The notes under the pieces: model-generated
Told to the model about the DNA's origin: nothing
The model's database searches: none
Seen by the model: the letters and a program-made list of their open reading frames with translations, nothing else
Part shown: positions 26,891 through 36,595 of the stretch, one piece after another
Position numbering within the stretch: position 1 is the stretch's first letter
Layout: the number at the start of each line of letters is the position of its first letter
Program-made: the position numbers and the translations under genes
Assembly: GCA_019634735.1 (NCBI GenBank)
Contig: JAHCAT010000014.1
Span: forward strand, 62,001-126,000
Length of the DNA: 64,000 bases
Source of the DNA: Lysobacterales bacterium
Lineage (GTDB): Bacteria > Pseudomonadota > Gammaproteobacteria > Xanthomonadales > UBA2363
Direction: 5' to 3'

Positions 26891-29088
26891 ACGCGCACCG
26901 CTTTGCCTCCGCGGCGATGCTGGCCCTGGCGCTGGCGGTCCCCGCAGGGCAGGCGGCCGAGGGCAATGACACGAACACCTGGTGCGGCGCCGTACTGCTT
27001 GGCCTGGGCGTGTTCGACGACGGCGCCGCGACCGGCGATCTGGCCGGGCAGCGCGACGGCGGCACCGCCCTGCTCGACCTGCTGCTGTGCCGACGCCGGC
27101 ACGCAGGTCCCGGTGGCGCCAGCCATCTGCACCTGGCCAGCCACGGCCTGGCCCTGGACACCCGCCGTCTGGCTCTGGATGCCGGCGTGCAGGGCCGCTG
27201 GCGCCTGCGCGCCGGCATCGACAGGCTGCCGGTACGGTCGATCACCGGCTTCACGGTGTTCGCCAACCCGGGCGACGCCGACCTGCGCCTGCCACAGGCC
27301 TGGCAGCCCGCTGCGACCACGGCGGGCATGGCCGCGCTCCAGGCCGCGCTGTCGCCGGTCGAGCTGGCGGTCGACCGGCGGCGCCTGCGCCTGCACGCGC
27401 TCGCCCACCTGGCCGAGCATTGGCACACCGAGGTGCGCTACGCCGAACACCGCCAGCAGGGCCTGCGCAGCCTGGCCGGCCTGGTCGGCAGCACCGGCGG
27501 CAACGCCCGCGCGGTGTTCGCGCCGGTCCCGGTCGACCAGCGCAGCCGCGATGTCGAGCTGGCGCTGCGCCACACCGGCAGCCGGGCCCAGGCCCGGCTG
27601 TGGCTGCTGCTGTCGCGCTTCGACAACGCCCTCGACGCCTTCGCCTTCGACAATCCCTACGCCGGCGTCGCCGGCTGGCATCCGGCCGCCTCCCACCCGG
27701 CGGGACGCGGACAGGTGTCCCTGGCGCCCGACAACCGCCATGCCCAGCTCGGCCTGTCGCTCGCCGCGGGCCTGCCCGGCAGCACCCGAGTGAACCTGGA
27801 TGCCGCCCGTGGCCGCCTGCGCCAGGACCAGGCCTTCGTGCCCTACACCGTCAATCCGGCGCTGGCGCAGACCGTTCAGGTGCCGCTGCCGCGGGCATCC
27901 TTCGACGGTCGGGTCGACACCAGCCTCCTGCAGCTGCGCCTGTCCGGGCGGCCGCTGCCGGGCTGGCACTGGCAGGCCGGCTGGCGCTTCGAGGAGCGCG
28001 ACAACCGCAGCCCCCGCGACGAATACATCGGCATCGGCGGCGATTCGCAGGCGCAGCAGGCCGCGCCCGACAGCGGCACCCGCCGCTTCAACCTGCCGGT
28101 CGGCCATCGCGACCAGCGGCTGTGGGCGCAGGGCGGCTGGCGCCGCGGCGGCAACGAGGCCCGAATGGGCCTGTCGCACCGTCGCACCGACCGCACCTGG
28201 TCGGCACGCAGCGACAACGACGAGACCCGCATCGAGGTCCTGCTGCGCGGCGCCCTGGGTCCCGACGCCGGCATCGGACTGCGCCTGGCCCGTGCCGATC
28301 GTGGCGGCGGCACCTACCTGGGCAGCCGGCCGTTCCTGGACAGCCATGCGCCGGCCTACACCGAGACGGTGCCTGGCCAGTTCGAGAACCTGCCCGGGCT
28401 TCGCCAGTACCACCTGGCCGACCGCCGACGCGAGCAGGTGGCGGTGTCCGCGCACTGGCAGGCGTCGCCGGCCTGGCGCCTGGAGGCCAGCCATGCGCTG
28501 ATCGCCGACGACTATCGGCGCTCGGAGTTCGGCCTGCAGCGCAGCCGCATCCGCGACCACCGGCTGGAGCTCGGCTGGCAGCCGGATTCACCGTGGAGCG
28601 GCTTCGCCTTCCTGGCCCGCGAGCACCTGGCGGCGGACCAGGCCGGACGGGCGTTCAGCGGCGGCGCGGCGCGCCTGGCCCAGGCCGGCGATCCCGCCCG
28701 CGACTGGACCGCCCGCCACCGCGACACCGTCGACAGCGCGGGCGCGGGACTGCACCGCGAGTTCGCCGATGGCCGCTGGCGCCTGGGCCTGGATGGCGCC
28801 GTCTCGCGGGCCGCGGGCCATGTCCTGGTGCGCACCGGCCCGGCCCTGGCCAGTGCGCCGCTGCCCGACAGCGACAGCCGGCTGCTGGTTGCCGGCGCCG
28901 TTGCCCAGTGGCGGGTGTCGGCGCGCGACGAGATCGCCCTGCGCTGGCGGCTGGAGCGCGTGCGCAGCCGGGACTTCGCCAGCGACGGCGTGGGACCGGG
29001 CCAGCTCGCCAATGTCATCCTGCTGGGCGAAGCCTCGCCCGACTACACCAGCCAGGCCTTGCTGCTGTCCTGGCAGCGCCGCTGGTAA
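26887..29088 (+). CDS. Outer-membrane porin of a porin-cytochrome complex (MtrB/PioB family)
   Basis: The 733-residue protein has a signal peptide (cleavage near residue 23, after GQAAE) and an all-beta pattern of alternating residues ending in an aromatic C-terminal residue (QRRW), as expected for an outer-membrane beta-barrel. Its length and position directly after the decaheme cytochrome identify it as the MtrB/PioB-type sheath. The N-terminal CxxC motif of Shewanella MtrB is absent; only single Cys residues are seen. It starts with GTG at 26887, overlapping the cytochrome stop (GTGA). No outer-surface cytochrome gene such as mtrC follows, so the complex resembles the two-component PioAB type. 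Confidence 0.85.
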   Translation: MNAHRFASAAMLALALAVPAGQAAEGNDTNTWCGAVLLGLGVFDDGAATGDLAGQRDGGTALLDLLLCRRRHAGPGGASHLHLASHGLALDTRRLALDAGVQGRWRLRAGIDRLPVRSITGFTVFANPGDADLRLPQAWQPAATTAGMAALQAALSPVELAVDRRRLRLHALAHLAEHWHTEVRYAEHRQQGLRSLAGLVGSTGGNARAVFAPVPVDQRSRDVELALRHTGSRAQARLWLLLSRFDNALDAFAFDNPYAGVAGWHPAASHPAGRGQVSLAPDNRHAQLGLSLAAGLPGSTRVNLDAARGRLRQDQAFVPYTVNPALAQTVQVPLPRASFDGRVDTSLLQLRLSGRPLPGWHWQAGWRFEERDNRSPRDEYIGIGGDSQAQQAAPDSGTRRFNLPVGHRDQRLWAQGGWRRGGNEARMGLSHRRTDRTWSARSDNDETRIEVLLRGALGPDAGIGLRLARADRGGGTYLGSRPFLDSHAPAYTETVPGQFENLPGLRQYHLADRRREQVAVSAHWQASPAWRLEASHALIADDYRRSEFGLQRSRIRDHRLELGWQPDSPWSGFAFLAREHLAADQAGRAFSGGAARLAQAGDPARDWTARHRDTVDSAGAGLHREFADGRWRLGLDGAVSRAAGHVLVRTGPALASAPLPDSDSRLLVAGAVAQWRVSARDEIALRWRLERVRSRDFASDGVGPGQLANVILLGEASPDYTSQALLLSWQRRW

Positions 29089-29092
29089 CCGC

Positions 29093-29455
29093 TCAGGTCC
29101 GACGCCGCGCCGCAAGCACGGCGGCCAGCGCCAGCGCCGCCGGCAGGGCCTGGCTGAGCACGATGCTGGGCTTGGCGGTCAGGCCACCGACGATGCCGGC
29201 GACGATCACGCAGGCCAGGAAGAACACCTTCAGGTCGAGACGGTCGCGCCACAGGCCCCAGGCCAGGCCGGCGGCCAGGAAGCCGTTGTACAGGCCCTGG
29301 TTGAAGGCCAGCACGGCGCTGGCAGCGGACTGCTCGGGCGTCATCGCGAACACCCGGCGCCCGAACGGGTGGTCCCAGAAAAGCATCTCGATGACCATGA
29401 AGGCCAGGTGCCCCAGCACCACCAGCACGATCAGCGCGGTCGCGATCCTCCTCAC
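29093..29455 (-). CDS. DUF1304 membrane protein
   Basis: The 120-residue protein has four predicted membrane segments and the family pattern GHLAFMVIEMLFWDHPFGRRVF ... NQGLYNGFLAAGL. DUF1304 proteins are small integral membrane proteins of unknown function. The start is a GTG at 29455 with the strong site GGGGAGGA. It is convergent with the porin gene, only 4 bp apart. Confidence 0.85.
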   Translation of the reverse strand: MRRIATALIVLVVLGHLAFMVIEMLFWDHPFGRRVFAMTPEQSAASAVLAFNQGLYNGFLAAGLAWGLWRDRLDLKVFFLACVIVAGIVGGLTAKPSIVLSQALPAALALAAVLAARRRT

Positions 29456-29550
29456 GGCATCCTCCCCGTCAGCCCGGGGCCAGTGTGCCTGCCGGCTGGC
29501 GCTCGCGCCACGGGGCGCTGGCGCGCGGGCGGGCGTTCGTGCCACAGCGC

Positions 29551-30456
29551 TCAGCGCGGCGCCGGCCGGAACTGGTTGAGCGCCACGCCGCCGAGGATCA
29601 GCAGGCCGGCCACGGCCATGGTCGCGGTCAGGGGCTCGTCGAGCAGGGCCCAGGCCCAGGCCACGCCGAACAGCGGCACCAGGTAGGTGACCGTTGCCGC
29701 GCGCGCCGGTCCGACCCGGTCGAGCAGGCGGAAGTACAGGGCATAGGCCAGGCCGGTGCACAGCACGCCGAGCGCCACCGCGCACAGCCAGGCCAGCCCG
29801 CCCGGCGGCGTTGCAGGCCAGTGCGCCACGGCCAGTGGCGCAAGCAGCACGGTGCTGAAGGCCAGGGTCGCGGCCGCGGTGGCGGTCGGCGGCAGGCCGC
29901 CCAGCCAGCGCTTGACCAGGTTGGCGGCGACCGCGTAGCACAGCGCCGCGACGGTGCCGGCCACGGCCGCCCAGGCACTGCCCAGGCCAGCATCGCGACC
30001 GGCGACCAGCACCACCACGCCGGCCAGTCCGGCGACCAGGCCGATGCCGCGGCGCAGCCCGATCCGCTCGCCGAACATCAGCCAGGCCACCAGCACCGCG
30101 AACAGCGCGGTCAGGCTGTTGGCGATGGCGCCGATCGCGGCCGGCGCCCGTGCCGCCGCCCAGGCGAACAGCACGAAGGGCACCGCCGAGTTGAGCAGGC
30201 CGATGATCGCCAGGCGGCCCAGGACGGGGCGCAGCCGGTGCCGCGCCACCAGCGCGAACGGCAACAGCACCACGGTCCCGAACAGCAGGCGCAGCTCGAC
30301 CAGGGGCACCGCACCGAACGCCGGTGCGGCGATCCGCATGAGCAGGAACGAGCCACCCCAGATGGCACCGAGCAGGAGCAGCTCGGCCAGGCCGCGCACA
30401 TCGATGCCGGCCGCGGGCGCGGCGGGCGGGCTGGACACCGGTGCGGCTGCGGACAT
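29551..30456 (-). CDS. EamA/DMT-family transporter
   Basis: The 301-residue protein has ten membrane segments in two EamA repeats (for example LLLGAIWGGSFLLMRIA near the start and ARAATVTYLVPLFGVAWAWALLDEP in the second half). Family members export amino acids or metabolites. The substrate is unknown. ATG 30456 gives a short polar N terminus before helix 1. It is followed by the DUF1304 gene on the same strand after about 95 bp. Confidence 0.85.
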   Translation of the reverse strand: MSAAAPVSSPPAAPAAGIDVRGLAELLLLGAIWGGSFLLMRIAAPAFGAVPLVELRLLFGTVVLLPFALVARHRLRPVLGRLAIIGLLNSAVPFVLFAWAAARAPAAIGAIANSLTALFAVLVAWLMFGERIGLRRGIGLVAGLAGVVVLVAGRDAGLGSAWAAVAGTVAALCYAVAANLVKRWLGGLPPTATAAATLAFSTVLLAPLAVAHWPATPPGGLAWLCAVALGVLCTGLAYALYFRLLDRVGPARAATVTYLVPLFGVAWAWALLDEPLTATMAVAGLLILGGVALNQFRPAPR

Positions 30457-30930
30457 GGCGACGGATCCTGGCGGGGGCGGCATTGTCGGGCAAATCCGCG
30501 CCGAATACGCGCCGTAATCGGACGGTACGTTGCCACACGCCGACCAGCTCCCCTTGCAGCCACCCTGTGGCGCTGACAGGCATCGACGATCGATTTCGCC
30601 GGCCGATCGTCCAGTCGCACCTCGGAGGCCTGTCCCGGGGGCTCCCGACGCGTCCGCTGTTTGCCGGGTTGCCTGGCCGGGCGGCCGTCCATGGCCGCGG
30701 CCGGCAGGGGTCTCACGCCGCCAGGACGCCGCCACCCCACGGCGCGCCGCCGCGCGCCGGTCAACAGCGAACCCTCAGGAGGCGTGGTCGAACGTCCGGC
30801 CACGCGTGACCTCCGGCCCATCGTGCTCGGGCGCAGCCATGTGGAACAATACGCCGCCCGCGGCGACCCCGCGTCCCGGCGTCCCGGGGCTGGCCGGCCA
30901 CCACGACCCCTCCCTGCCCAGGACCGCGCC
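30457..30930. other. Intergenic stretch with promoter region of the RND operon
   Basis: These 474 bp separate the divergent EamA and RND adaptor genes. I see no credible ORF or RNA gene. One short palindrome (30681-30698) is listed separately. Promoters for both neighbours must lie here, but no clear -35/-10 pair stands out. Confidence 0.5.
30681..30698. repeat. Palindrome with ATGGAC loop
   Basis: GCGGCC and GGCCGC flank GTCCAT, which reads ATGGAC on the minus strand. The same loop type (ATGGAG, ATGGAC) occurs in palindromes inside the tandem array at 52056-52449, so this may be a stray copy of a small palindromic element. Confidence 0.3.
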
Positions 30931-31995
30931 ATGTCCCGCGTCTTCTTGCTTCTGGTGTTCGCGCTGCCGTTGCTGCTGGCAGGATGTGCCGGGCCCGCCG
31001 CGGAACCGCCGCCGCAGGCCGCGCCCACCGTGGCCCCAGGGGTGTCGGCGCAGCCCCTGGCTGCGTTGCTGCAACCTCGCCATGGGACGGCACCCGCGAC
31101 GGTACGGGCTGGCAACGACACCCTGCTGGCCAGCGAGGTCGCCGCGGCGATCGCCGGCGTCGAGGTCGACGTCGGCAGCAGGGTCGGCGCCGGCGACCTG
31201 CTGGTCACGCTGGACGACACCGACCTGCGCCTGGCCCTGGCGCAGGCCCAGGCCCGGGTGGCGGCCGCCGATGCCCGCGCCAGCCAGGCCGGGCGCCGCC
31301 TGCAGCGCGCACGCGGCCTGCAGGACCGCCAGTTCATCGCCGAGGACGAGGTCCTTGCGCTGGAAACCGAGCACGAGGCTGCCCTGGCGGACGTCGCGGT
31401 GGCGCGTGCCGACCGCGACGTCGCCGCCCGCGCCGTAGGCAAGACGCGGATCCGCGCCCCGTTCGCCGCCGTGGTCGTCGAGCGTCAGGCCCAGGTCGGC
31501 GCCCTGGCCAGCCCGGGCACCCCCTTGCTGCGCCTGGTCGACCTTGCCGCAGGAGAGGTCGAGGCCCGCCTGCAGGTTGGCGACGCCGCCGCCATCGGCG
31601 AAGCACGGGACCTGGCCTTCGAGACCCAGGGCGTCCGCCTGCCGGTCCAGTTGCAACGCTTGGCCCCGGTGGTCGAGACCGGCACTCGCAGCCAGCTCGC
31701 CCGCTTCGCCTTCACGCAGGCCGGCGCACCGGCCGGAAGCGCCGGCACCCTGCACTGGCAATGGCCGGCCAGCCAGCTGCCGGCAGCGTTGCTGGTGCGT
31801 CGCGGCGACGCCGTCGGCGTGTTCCTGGCCGAGTCCGGACGGGCCCGCTTCCTGGCGGTGCCGGGCGCCATCGATGGCCGGCCGTTCGCCCTCGATCTCC
31901 CCGGCGATACCCTGATCGTGACCCGCGGCCAGCAGGGCCTGACCGACGGCGATGCCGTCGTCCTCGCCAGCGACGACCCGGAACCGGAGGCCTGA
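30931..31995 (+). CDS. RND efflux periplasmic adaptor (membrane fusion protein), lipoprotein
   Basis: The 354-residue protein has a lipobox (LLAGC, Cys at residue 19), a lipoyl-like half-motif EVDVGSRVGAGDLLVTLDD, an alpha-helical hairpin rich in Ala/Gln/Arg (about 95-165), and the second half RIRAPFAAVVVERQAQVGALASPGTPLL. It links the RND pump encoded next (1 bp gap) to an outer-membrane channel. No TolC-type channel gene is nearby. The pump substrate is unknown. Confidence 0.88.
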   Translation: MSRVFLLLVFALPLLLAGCAGPAAEPPPQAAPTVAPGVSAQPLAALLQPRHGTAPATVRAGNDTLLASEVAAAIAGVEVDVGSRVGAGDLLVTLDDTDLRLALAQAQARVAAADARASQAGRRLQRARGLQDRQFIAEDEVLALETEHEAALADVAVARADRDVAARAVGKTRIRAPFAAVVVERQAQVGALASPGTPLLRLVDLAAGEVEARLQVGDAAAIGEARDLAFETQGVRLPVQLQRLAPVVETGTRSQLARFAFTQAGAPAGSAGTLHWQWPASQLPAALLVRRGDAVGVFLAESGRARFLAVPGAIDGRPFALDLPGDTLIVTRGQQGLTDGDAVVLASDDPEPEA

Positions 31996-31996
31996 G

Positions 31997-34900
31997 GTGG
32001 GCCTGCTGCGCGCCCTGATCGGCAACCACCCCCTCGCCAACATCGCCTTCGTGGTGGTGATCGTCATGGGCCTGATGGCCTATGCGCAGATGCCGCGCGA
32101 GCAGGACCCGGAGATCAACTTCAACTGGGTCAACGTCGCCACCGCCCTGCCCGGCGCCAGCGCCGAGGACGTCGAGCAGCGCGTCACCAATCCGCTCGAG
32201 GACGCCATCCGCAACGTCCAGGACGTGCGCTGGGTGGTCAGCTCCTCGCGCGAGGGGCTGAGCAACATCCTGGTCCGCTTCCGGGACATCGGCGAACGCG
32301 ACTTCGACAAGCGCATCAACGACCTGCGCCGCGAGCTGCAGAACAAGGCCAATACCGAACTGCCCACGGAGGCGATCGATCCGGAGATCCTGGAGCTGAC
32401 CACCTCGAACGGCTTCCCGACCGCGATGGTGGTGCTGACCGGTCCCGCCGACGACGAGCACCTGCGCTTCGCGGCGCGCGGCGTGCGCGACGACCTCGAA
32501 CAGCTCGCCGGCGTCGACCGCGTCCAGGCGATCGGATTCCGCGACCCGGAGCTGCTGGTGGAGTTCGAGCCGATCGCCCTGGCCGGCCGCGGGATCGCCG
32601 CCACCGCCCTGGCCGACGGCCTGGCGCCCTGGTTCCGCGACACCTTCGCCGGCAAGGTCCGCACCGAGGGCGGCGAGTGGCTGCTGCGGGTCGCCGGCAC
32701 CAGCGCCGATCCGGCCCTGCTGGCCTCGTTCCAGCTCGAAGCGCCCGGCACCGTCGATGGCCGGGTACCACTCGACGCCGTGGCCACGGTGCGCCGCGGC
32801 AGCGCCGATCCGCGCCAGCTCGCCAGCATGGACGGCCAGGCCGCCGTGCTGATGAGCGTGACCAAGGTGGGTTTCACCAACACCCTCGACCTGGTCGACC
32901 GGATCGCCGCCTACATCGACGAACGCAACCGGGTGCTGGCCGGCAGCGGCCTGCGCCTGGCGCTCAGCGACGACCAGACCGTGCCGACGCGCACGGCGCT
33001 GGGCGTCATGCAGAACAACGCCCTGATCGGCCTGCTGCTGGTGCTGGCGGTGTGCTGGGTGTTCCTGGGCTCGCGGATCGCCACCCTGGTGGCGCTGGGC
33101 GTGGTGTTCTCGGTGGCCGGCAGCTTCTGGCTGATCGCCGCCACCGGCTCGACGCTGAACGTGTCGGTGCTGCTCGGCGTGGTGATCGTGCTGGGCATGC
33201 TGGTCGACGACGCCGTGGTCGTGGTCGAGGCGATCTACTACCGCATGCAGCGCGGCATGGCGGCGATGGAGGCCTCGCTGGCCTCGCTGCGCGAGGTCGG
33301 CCTGCCGGTGCTGGCCGCGGTGTCGACCACCATCGCGGCCTTCCTGCCGCTGATGCTGCTGCCCGGCATCGTCGGCAAATTCATGTTCGTGATCCCCTTC
33401 GTGGTCACGGTCGGCCTGCTGGTCAGCCTGATCGAGGCGTTCTGGATGCTGCCCGCCCACGTCGGCACCCTGGGCCGGCACGCGATCAGCGACTCGCGCA
33501 GCCAGGCGTTGCGCGCGCGCTGGACGCACAAGGTCCGGATCGCCTACACGCGCGCGCTGATCCGCGTGCTGCGCCGGCCGATGCGCTGGCTGGCGGCCGC
33601 CACCGGCCTGTTCCTGGCCGCGGTGTTGGCGATCGCCGCCGGCCTGGTCCGTTTCGATTTCTTCGCTTTCGACCCGCTGCGCATCTACTACGTCAACGTC
33701 GACCTGCCGCCGGACGCGCCGATCGAGGAGACCCTGCACCAGACCATGGCGGTGGAACAGGTGGTGCGCCGGCACCTGCGCGAAGGCGAGGCGCGCTCGG
33801 TGGTGTCCATGGCCGGCATCAAGTTCACCGAGGTCGAACCGGTGATCGGCGACCGCCACGGCCAGATCGCCGTCTCGCTGGCGCCGGACAGCCCGGGCAT
33901 GCGGCAGGTCGACGCGATCATCGAGGACATGCGCGCGGCGGTCGAGGCCTCCGGGGGCCGCGCCGAGGTGTCGTTCCTGAAGCTGTCCGGCGGACCGCCG
34001 GCCGGCAAGGCGATCAGCGTCAAGGTGCGCGCCGACGACTTCGACGAGCTGCGCGCGGCGGCGGGCGCGGTCCGCGGCATCATCGCCGGCATCCCAGGCG
34101 CCACCGACATCGTCGACGACGACAATCCAGGGCGCGACGAGCTGTCGCTGGAGGTCGACGTGCTGGCGGCCCGCAATGCCGGGCTCGACCCCGGCGCGGT
34201 CGCGCGCCTTGTGCGCCTGCATGTCGATGGCGAGGTGGTCGCGCAGATGCGCGACCGCGGCGAGAAGGTCGAGCTGCGCGTGCGCGCCCGGCCGCGGGAG
34301 GTGCCCGACGTCCGCGACCTGCTGTCGGATCCGGTCGCCCTGCCCGGCGGCGGCAGCACCACCCTGGGTGCCCTGGTGCGCGCGCAGGAGCGACGCAGCC
34401 CCGGCCTGATCCGGCACTGGAACCTGCGCCGGGCGATCACCGTGGAGGCCGACCTGGCGCCGGGCAGCACGGACGCGCTGGCAGCGAACGCCCTGCTGCG
34501 GGAAGGCTGGCAGGCGATCGGGAGCCGCCATCCCAACGCCGACCTGGATTTCTCCGGCCAGCTCGACGACATCAACGAGTCGCTGGAGGCGATGGGCGGG
34601 CTGTTCCTGCTCGGCCTGGGGCTGATCTACCTGATCCTGGCGGCACAGTTCCGCAGCTACTTCCAACCGCTGCTGATCCTGGTCTCGGTGCTGCTGGCCT
34701 TCATCGGCGTGGTGCTGGGCGTGATCGTCTCGGGCCAGGCGGTGTCCCTGTACACGCTGTACGGTGCGGTAGCCCTGACCGGCATCTCGGTCAACGCCGC
34801 CATCGTGCTGATCAGCGCGGCCAACGACCGGCGCGCGGTCGGCATGCGCACCCTGCACGCCACGATCTACGCCGGCAGGCGGCGCGTGGTGGCGATCATC

Positions 34901-35131
34901 ATGACCACCGCCACTACCATCGCCGGCCTGTTCTCGCTGGCGGTGGGCCTGGGCGGCAAGTCCCTTCTGTGGGGTCCGGTGGCCTCGGCCATCGTCTGGG
35001 GCTTGGGCTTCTCGGCTCTGCTGACCCTGTTCGTGATCCCGACGCTGTACCGGTTCTTCATGCGCCAGCGCCCGGCCCGGACCGGGGTTCCTGGCCGGCG
35101 GCAACGCCCCGTCCGCCGCGCGCGGCGCTGA
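31997..35131 (+). CDS. RND-family efflux pump, inner-membrane component
   Basis: The 1044-residue protein has the full length and twelve-helix plan of the HAE1-type RND pumps, with two large periplasmic loops and paired acidic residues in helix 4 (GMLVDDAVVVVEAI) for proton relay. It starts with PLANIAFVVVIVMGLMAYAQMP. The start is a GTG at 31997, with GGAGG overlapping the end of the adaptor gene, so the two are coupled. Substrates could be drugs, dyes or lipids; the sequence does not decide. It is convergent with the antiporter gene, 7 bp away. Confidence 0.92.
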   Translation: MGLLRALIGNHPLANIAFVVVIVMGLMAYAQMPREQDPEINFNWVNVATALPGASAEDVEQRVTNPLEDAIRNVQDVRWVVSSSREGLSNILVRFRDIGERDFDKRINDLRRELQNKANTELPTEAIDPEILELTTSNGFPTAMVVLTGPADDEHLRFAARGVRDDLEQLAGVDRVQAIGFRDPELLVEFEPIALAGRGIAATALADGLAPWFRDTFAGKVRTEGGEWLLRVAGTSADPALLASFQLEAPGTVDGRVPLDAVATVRRGSADPRQLASMDGQAAVLMSVTKVGFTNTLDLVDRIAAYIDERNRVLAGSGLRLALSDDQTVPTRTALGVMQNNALIGLLLVLAVCWVFLGSRIATLVALGVVFSVAGSFWLIAATGSTLNVSVLLGVVIVLGMLVDDAVVVVEAIYYRMQRGMAAMEASLASLREVGLPVLAAVSTTIAAFLPLMLLPGIVGKFMFVIPFVVTVGLLVSLIEAFWMLPAHVGTLGRHAISDSRSQALRARWTHKVRIAYTRALIRVLRRPMRWLAAATGLFLAAVLAIAAGLVRFDFFAFDPLRIYYVNVDLPPDAPIEETLHQTMAVEQVVRRHLREGEARSVVSMAGIKFTEVEPVIGDRHGQIAVSLAPDSPGMRQVDAIIEDMRAAVEASGGRAEVSFLKLSGGPPAGKAISVKVRADDFDELRAAAGAVRGIIAGIPGATDIVDDDNPGRDELSLEVDVLAARNAGLDPGAVARLVRLHVDGEVVAQMRDRGEKVELRVRARPREVPDVRDLLSDPVALPGGGSTTLGALVRAQERRSPGLIRHWNLRRAITVEADLAPGSTDALAANALLREGWQAIGSRHPNADLDFSGQLDDINESLEAMGGLFLLGLGLIYLILAAQFRSYFQPLLILVSVLLAFIGVVLGVIVSGQAVSLYTLYGAVALTGISVNAAIVLISAANDRRAVGMRTLHATIYAGRRRVVAIIMTTATTIAGLFSLAVGLGGKSLLWGPVASAIVWGLGFSALLTLFVIPTLYRFFMRQRPARTGVPGRRQRPVRRARR

Positions 35132-35138
35132 GCCGCGT

Positions 35139-36362
35139 TCAGGCCGCGCGCGCGGCGATGTCCCCGGCACCCGCGCCGTCCCTGGCCAGGCGCGGCGCCA
35201 CCACCGGGATGGTCAGCATGGTGCTGGCCACCGCCATCAGCAGCAGGGCGGTGAAGGTCGCCGAGGTGATGATCGCCTTGTCGAGCAGCACGTTGGCGAA
35301 GATGATCATGATCAGCGCCTTGGTCTGCAGCAGCCAGCCGATGATGCCGGCGTCGCCGCGCGGCCAGCGCAGGATGCGTCCGGCCAGGTGCACCCCGGCC
35401 AGCTTGCCGGCCACCGAGGCGACCAGCAGGGCGGCGGCGGCGGCGAACACCATCGCGCCGCCCAGCTCCCAGGTGGTGCGCAGGCCGGTGCTCAGGAAGA
35501 ACACCGGCATCAGCACCAGCAGCACGTGGTGGCGCAGCAGGTCCATGCGCTCCTGGTCGAACCAGCGCGCATCCACCACGACCCCGGCCAGGAAGGCGCC
35601 GACCATGTAGTGCAGGCCGGCCCAGTCGGCGCCGAACGCACACACGCACAGCCAGATCGGCAGGATGTACCAGCGGTCGCGCTCCGCCACCGCCCGCATC
35701 AGGCGCCGGAACACCACGCAGGCCAGGCCGAAGGCGGCCAGGAAGGCCGCCTGCCGGCCGATCCTCTCCCAGTCCATCAGCACGATCGCCAGCACGCCCC
35801 AGATGGCGATGTCGTCGAGGCTGGCGTAGCGCAGGATGCGCTGGCCGATCGGCTGGCGCAGGATGGAGAGCTTCTCCATCAGCAGGATCAGGATCGGCAG
35901 GGCGGTCACCGCGCAGGCCATACCGATGCCGACCACGAACTGCCAGGGCCGGCCTTCGGTGCCGATCCAGCCCGGCAGGCCGAGCAGCACCCAGGCCACC
36001 GCGGCGCCCGCCAGCAGCGGCGTGAACAGCGCCAGCCCGGCGGTCACCACGGTCTCGCGGCGGTTCGCCCAGGCCTGCGCCAGGTCCAGCTCGATGCCGG
36101 CGATGCACACGAAGATCATCACCGCCCACCAGGCGACGCCATTCAGCGCAGTCACCACATCCGGCGCGAACACGAAGGCGTAGTAGTCGGGGAAGACCGC
36201 GCCCAGCACGCCAGGGCCGAGCAGGATGCCGGCGATGATCTGCACCACCACCAGGGGCGCCCAGTAGTCGGTGCGCAGCAGCCGCCAGACCAGCCAGGGC
36301 ACGGTGAAGATGATCGCCATGGCGATCAGGTACAGCTCGGTGGTGGTGATCTGGTGTGTCAC
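35139..36362 (-). CDS. Kef-type cation:proton antiporter (CPA2 family)
   Basis: The 407-residue protein has about eleven to twelve membrane helices and CPA2 features: AGILLGPGVLG early, GIELDL after helix 4, and an unwound helix with SLDDIAIW carrying the transport Asp pair. It lacks the C-terminal RCK/TrkA-N domain of KefB/KefC, so gating by nucleotides or glutathione is unlikely. It should exchange K+ or Na+ for protons. The start is a GTG at 36362; a longer upstream frame is not membrane-like. Confidence 0.88.
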   Translation of the reverse strand: MTHQITTTELYLIAMAIIFTVPWLVWRLLRTDYWAPLVVVQIIAGILLGPGVLGAVFPDYYAFVFAPDVVTALNGVAWWAVMIFVCIAGIELDLAQAWANRRETVVTAGLALFTPLLAGAAVAWVLLGLPGWIGTEGRPWQFVVGIGMACAVTALPILILLMEKLSILRQPIGQRILRYASLDDIAIWGVLAIVLMDWERIGRQAAFLAAFGLACVVFRRLMRAVAERDRWYILPIWLCVCAFGADWAGLHYMVGAFLAGVVVDARWFDQERMDLLRHHVLLVLMPVFFLSTGLRTTWELGGAMVFAAAAALLVASVAGKLAGVHLAGRILRWPRGDAGIIGWLLQTKALIMIIFANVLLDKAIITSATFTALLLMAVASTMLTIPVVAPRLARDGAGAGDIAARAA

Positions 36363-36595
36363 GGGACTTCCGCTGGCATCGGGCGCGTGGAGCCTAGCAC
36401 CGGGCCGCGGACCTGGCGGCGTTGGCCCGGGACTGCTGCCGACCGTTCCAGGGACGCAGCCCGCCAGCGCATGCACGATGCCGCCGGGGCCTGCCGAGGC
36501 CACCGGCGCACACGGACCGCTTCCTGCGGGAGGCGGACAGGTGCGCGGGCGCCGCGGCGCTTCCTCGTGGCGCACGAAGCGGCGACACTGCAGGC

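Noticed and set aside
30661..30930. An in-frame extension of the RND adaptor upstream of 30931
   Set aside because: The extension has no family sequence and would bury the lipoprotein signal peptide that starts at 30931.
31712..35170. A 1152-codon open frame opposite the RND pump
   Set aside because: It is low in family-like sequence (rich in Gln, His, Arg and Asp) and is a shadow of the pump gene.
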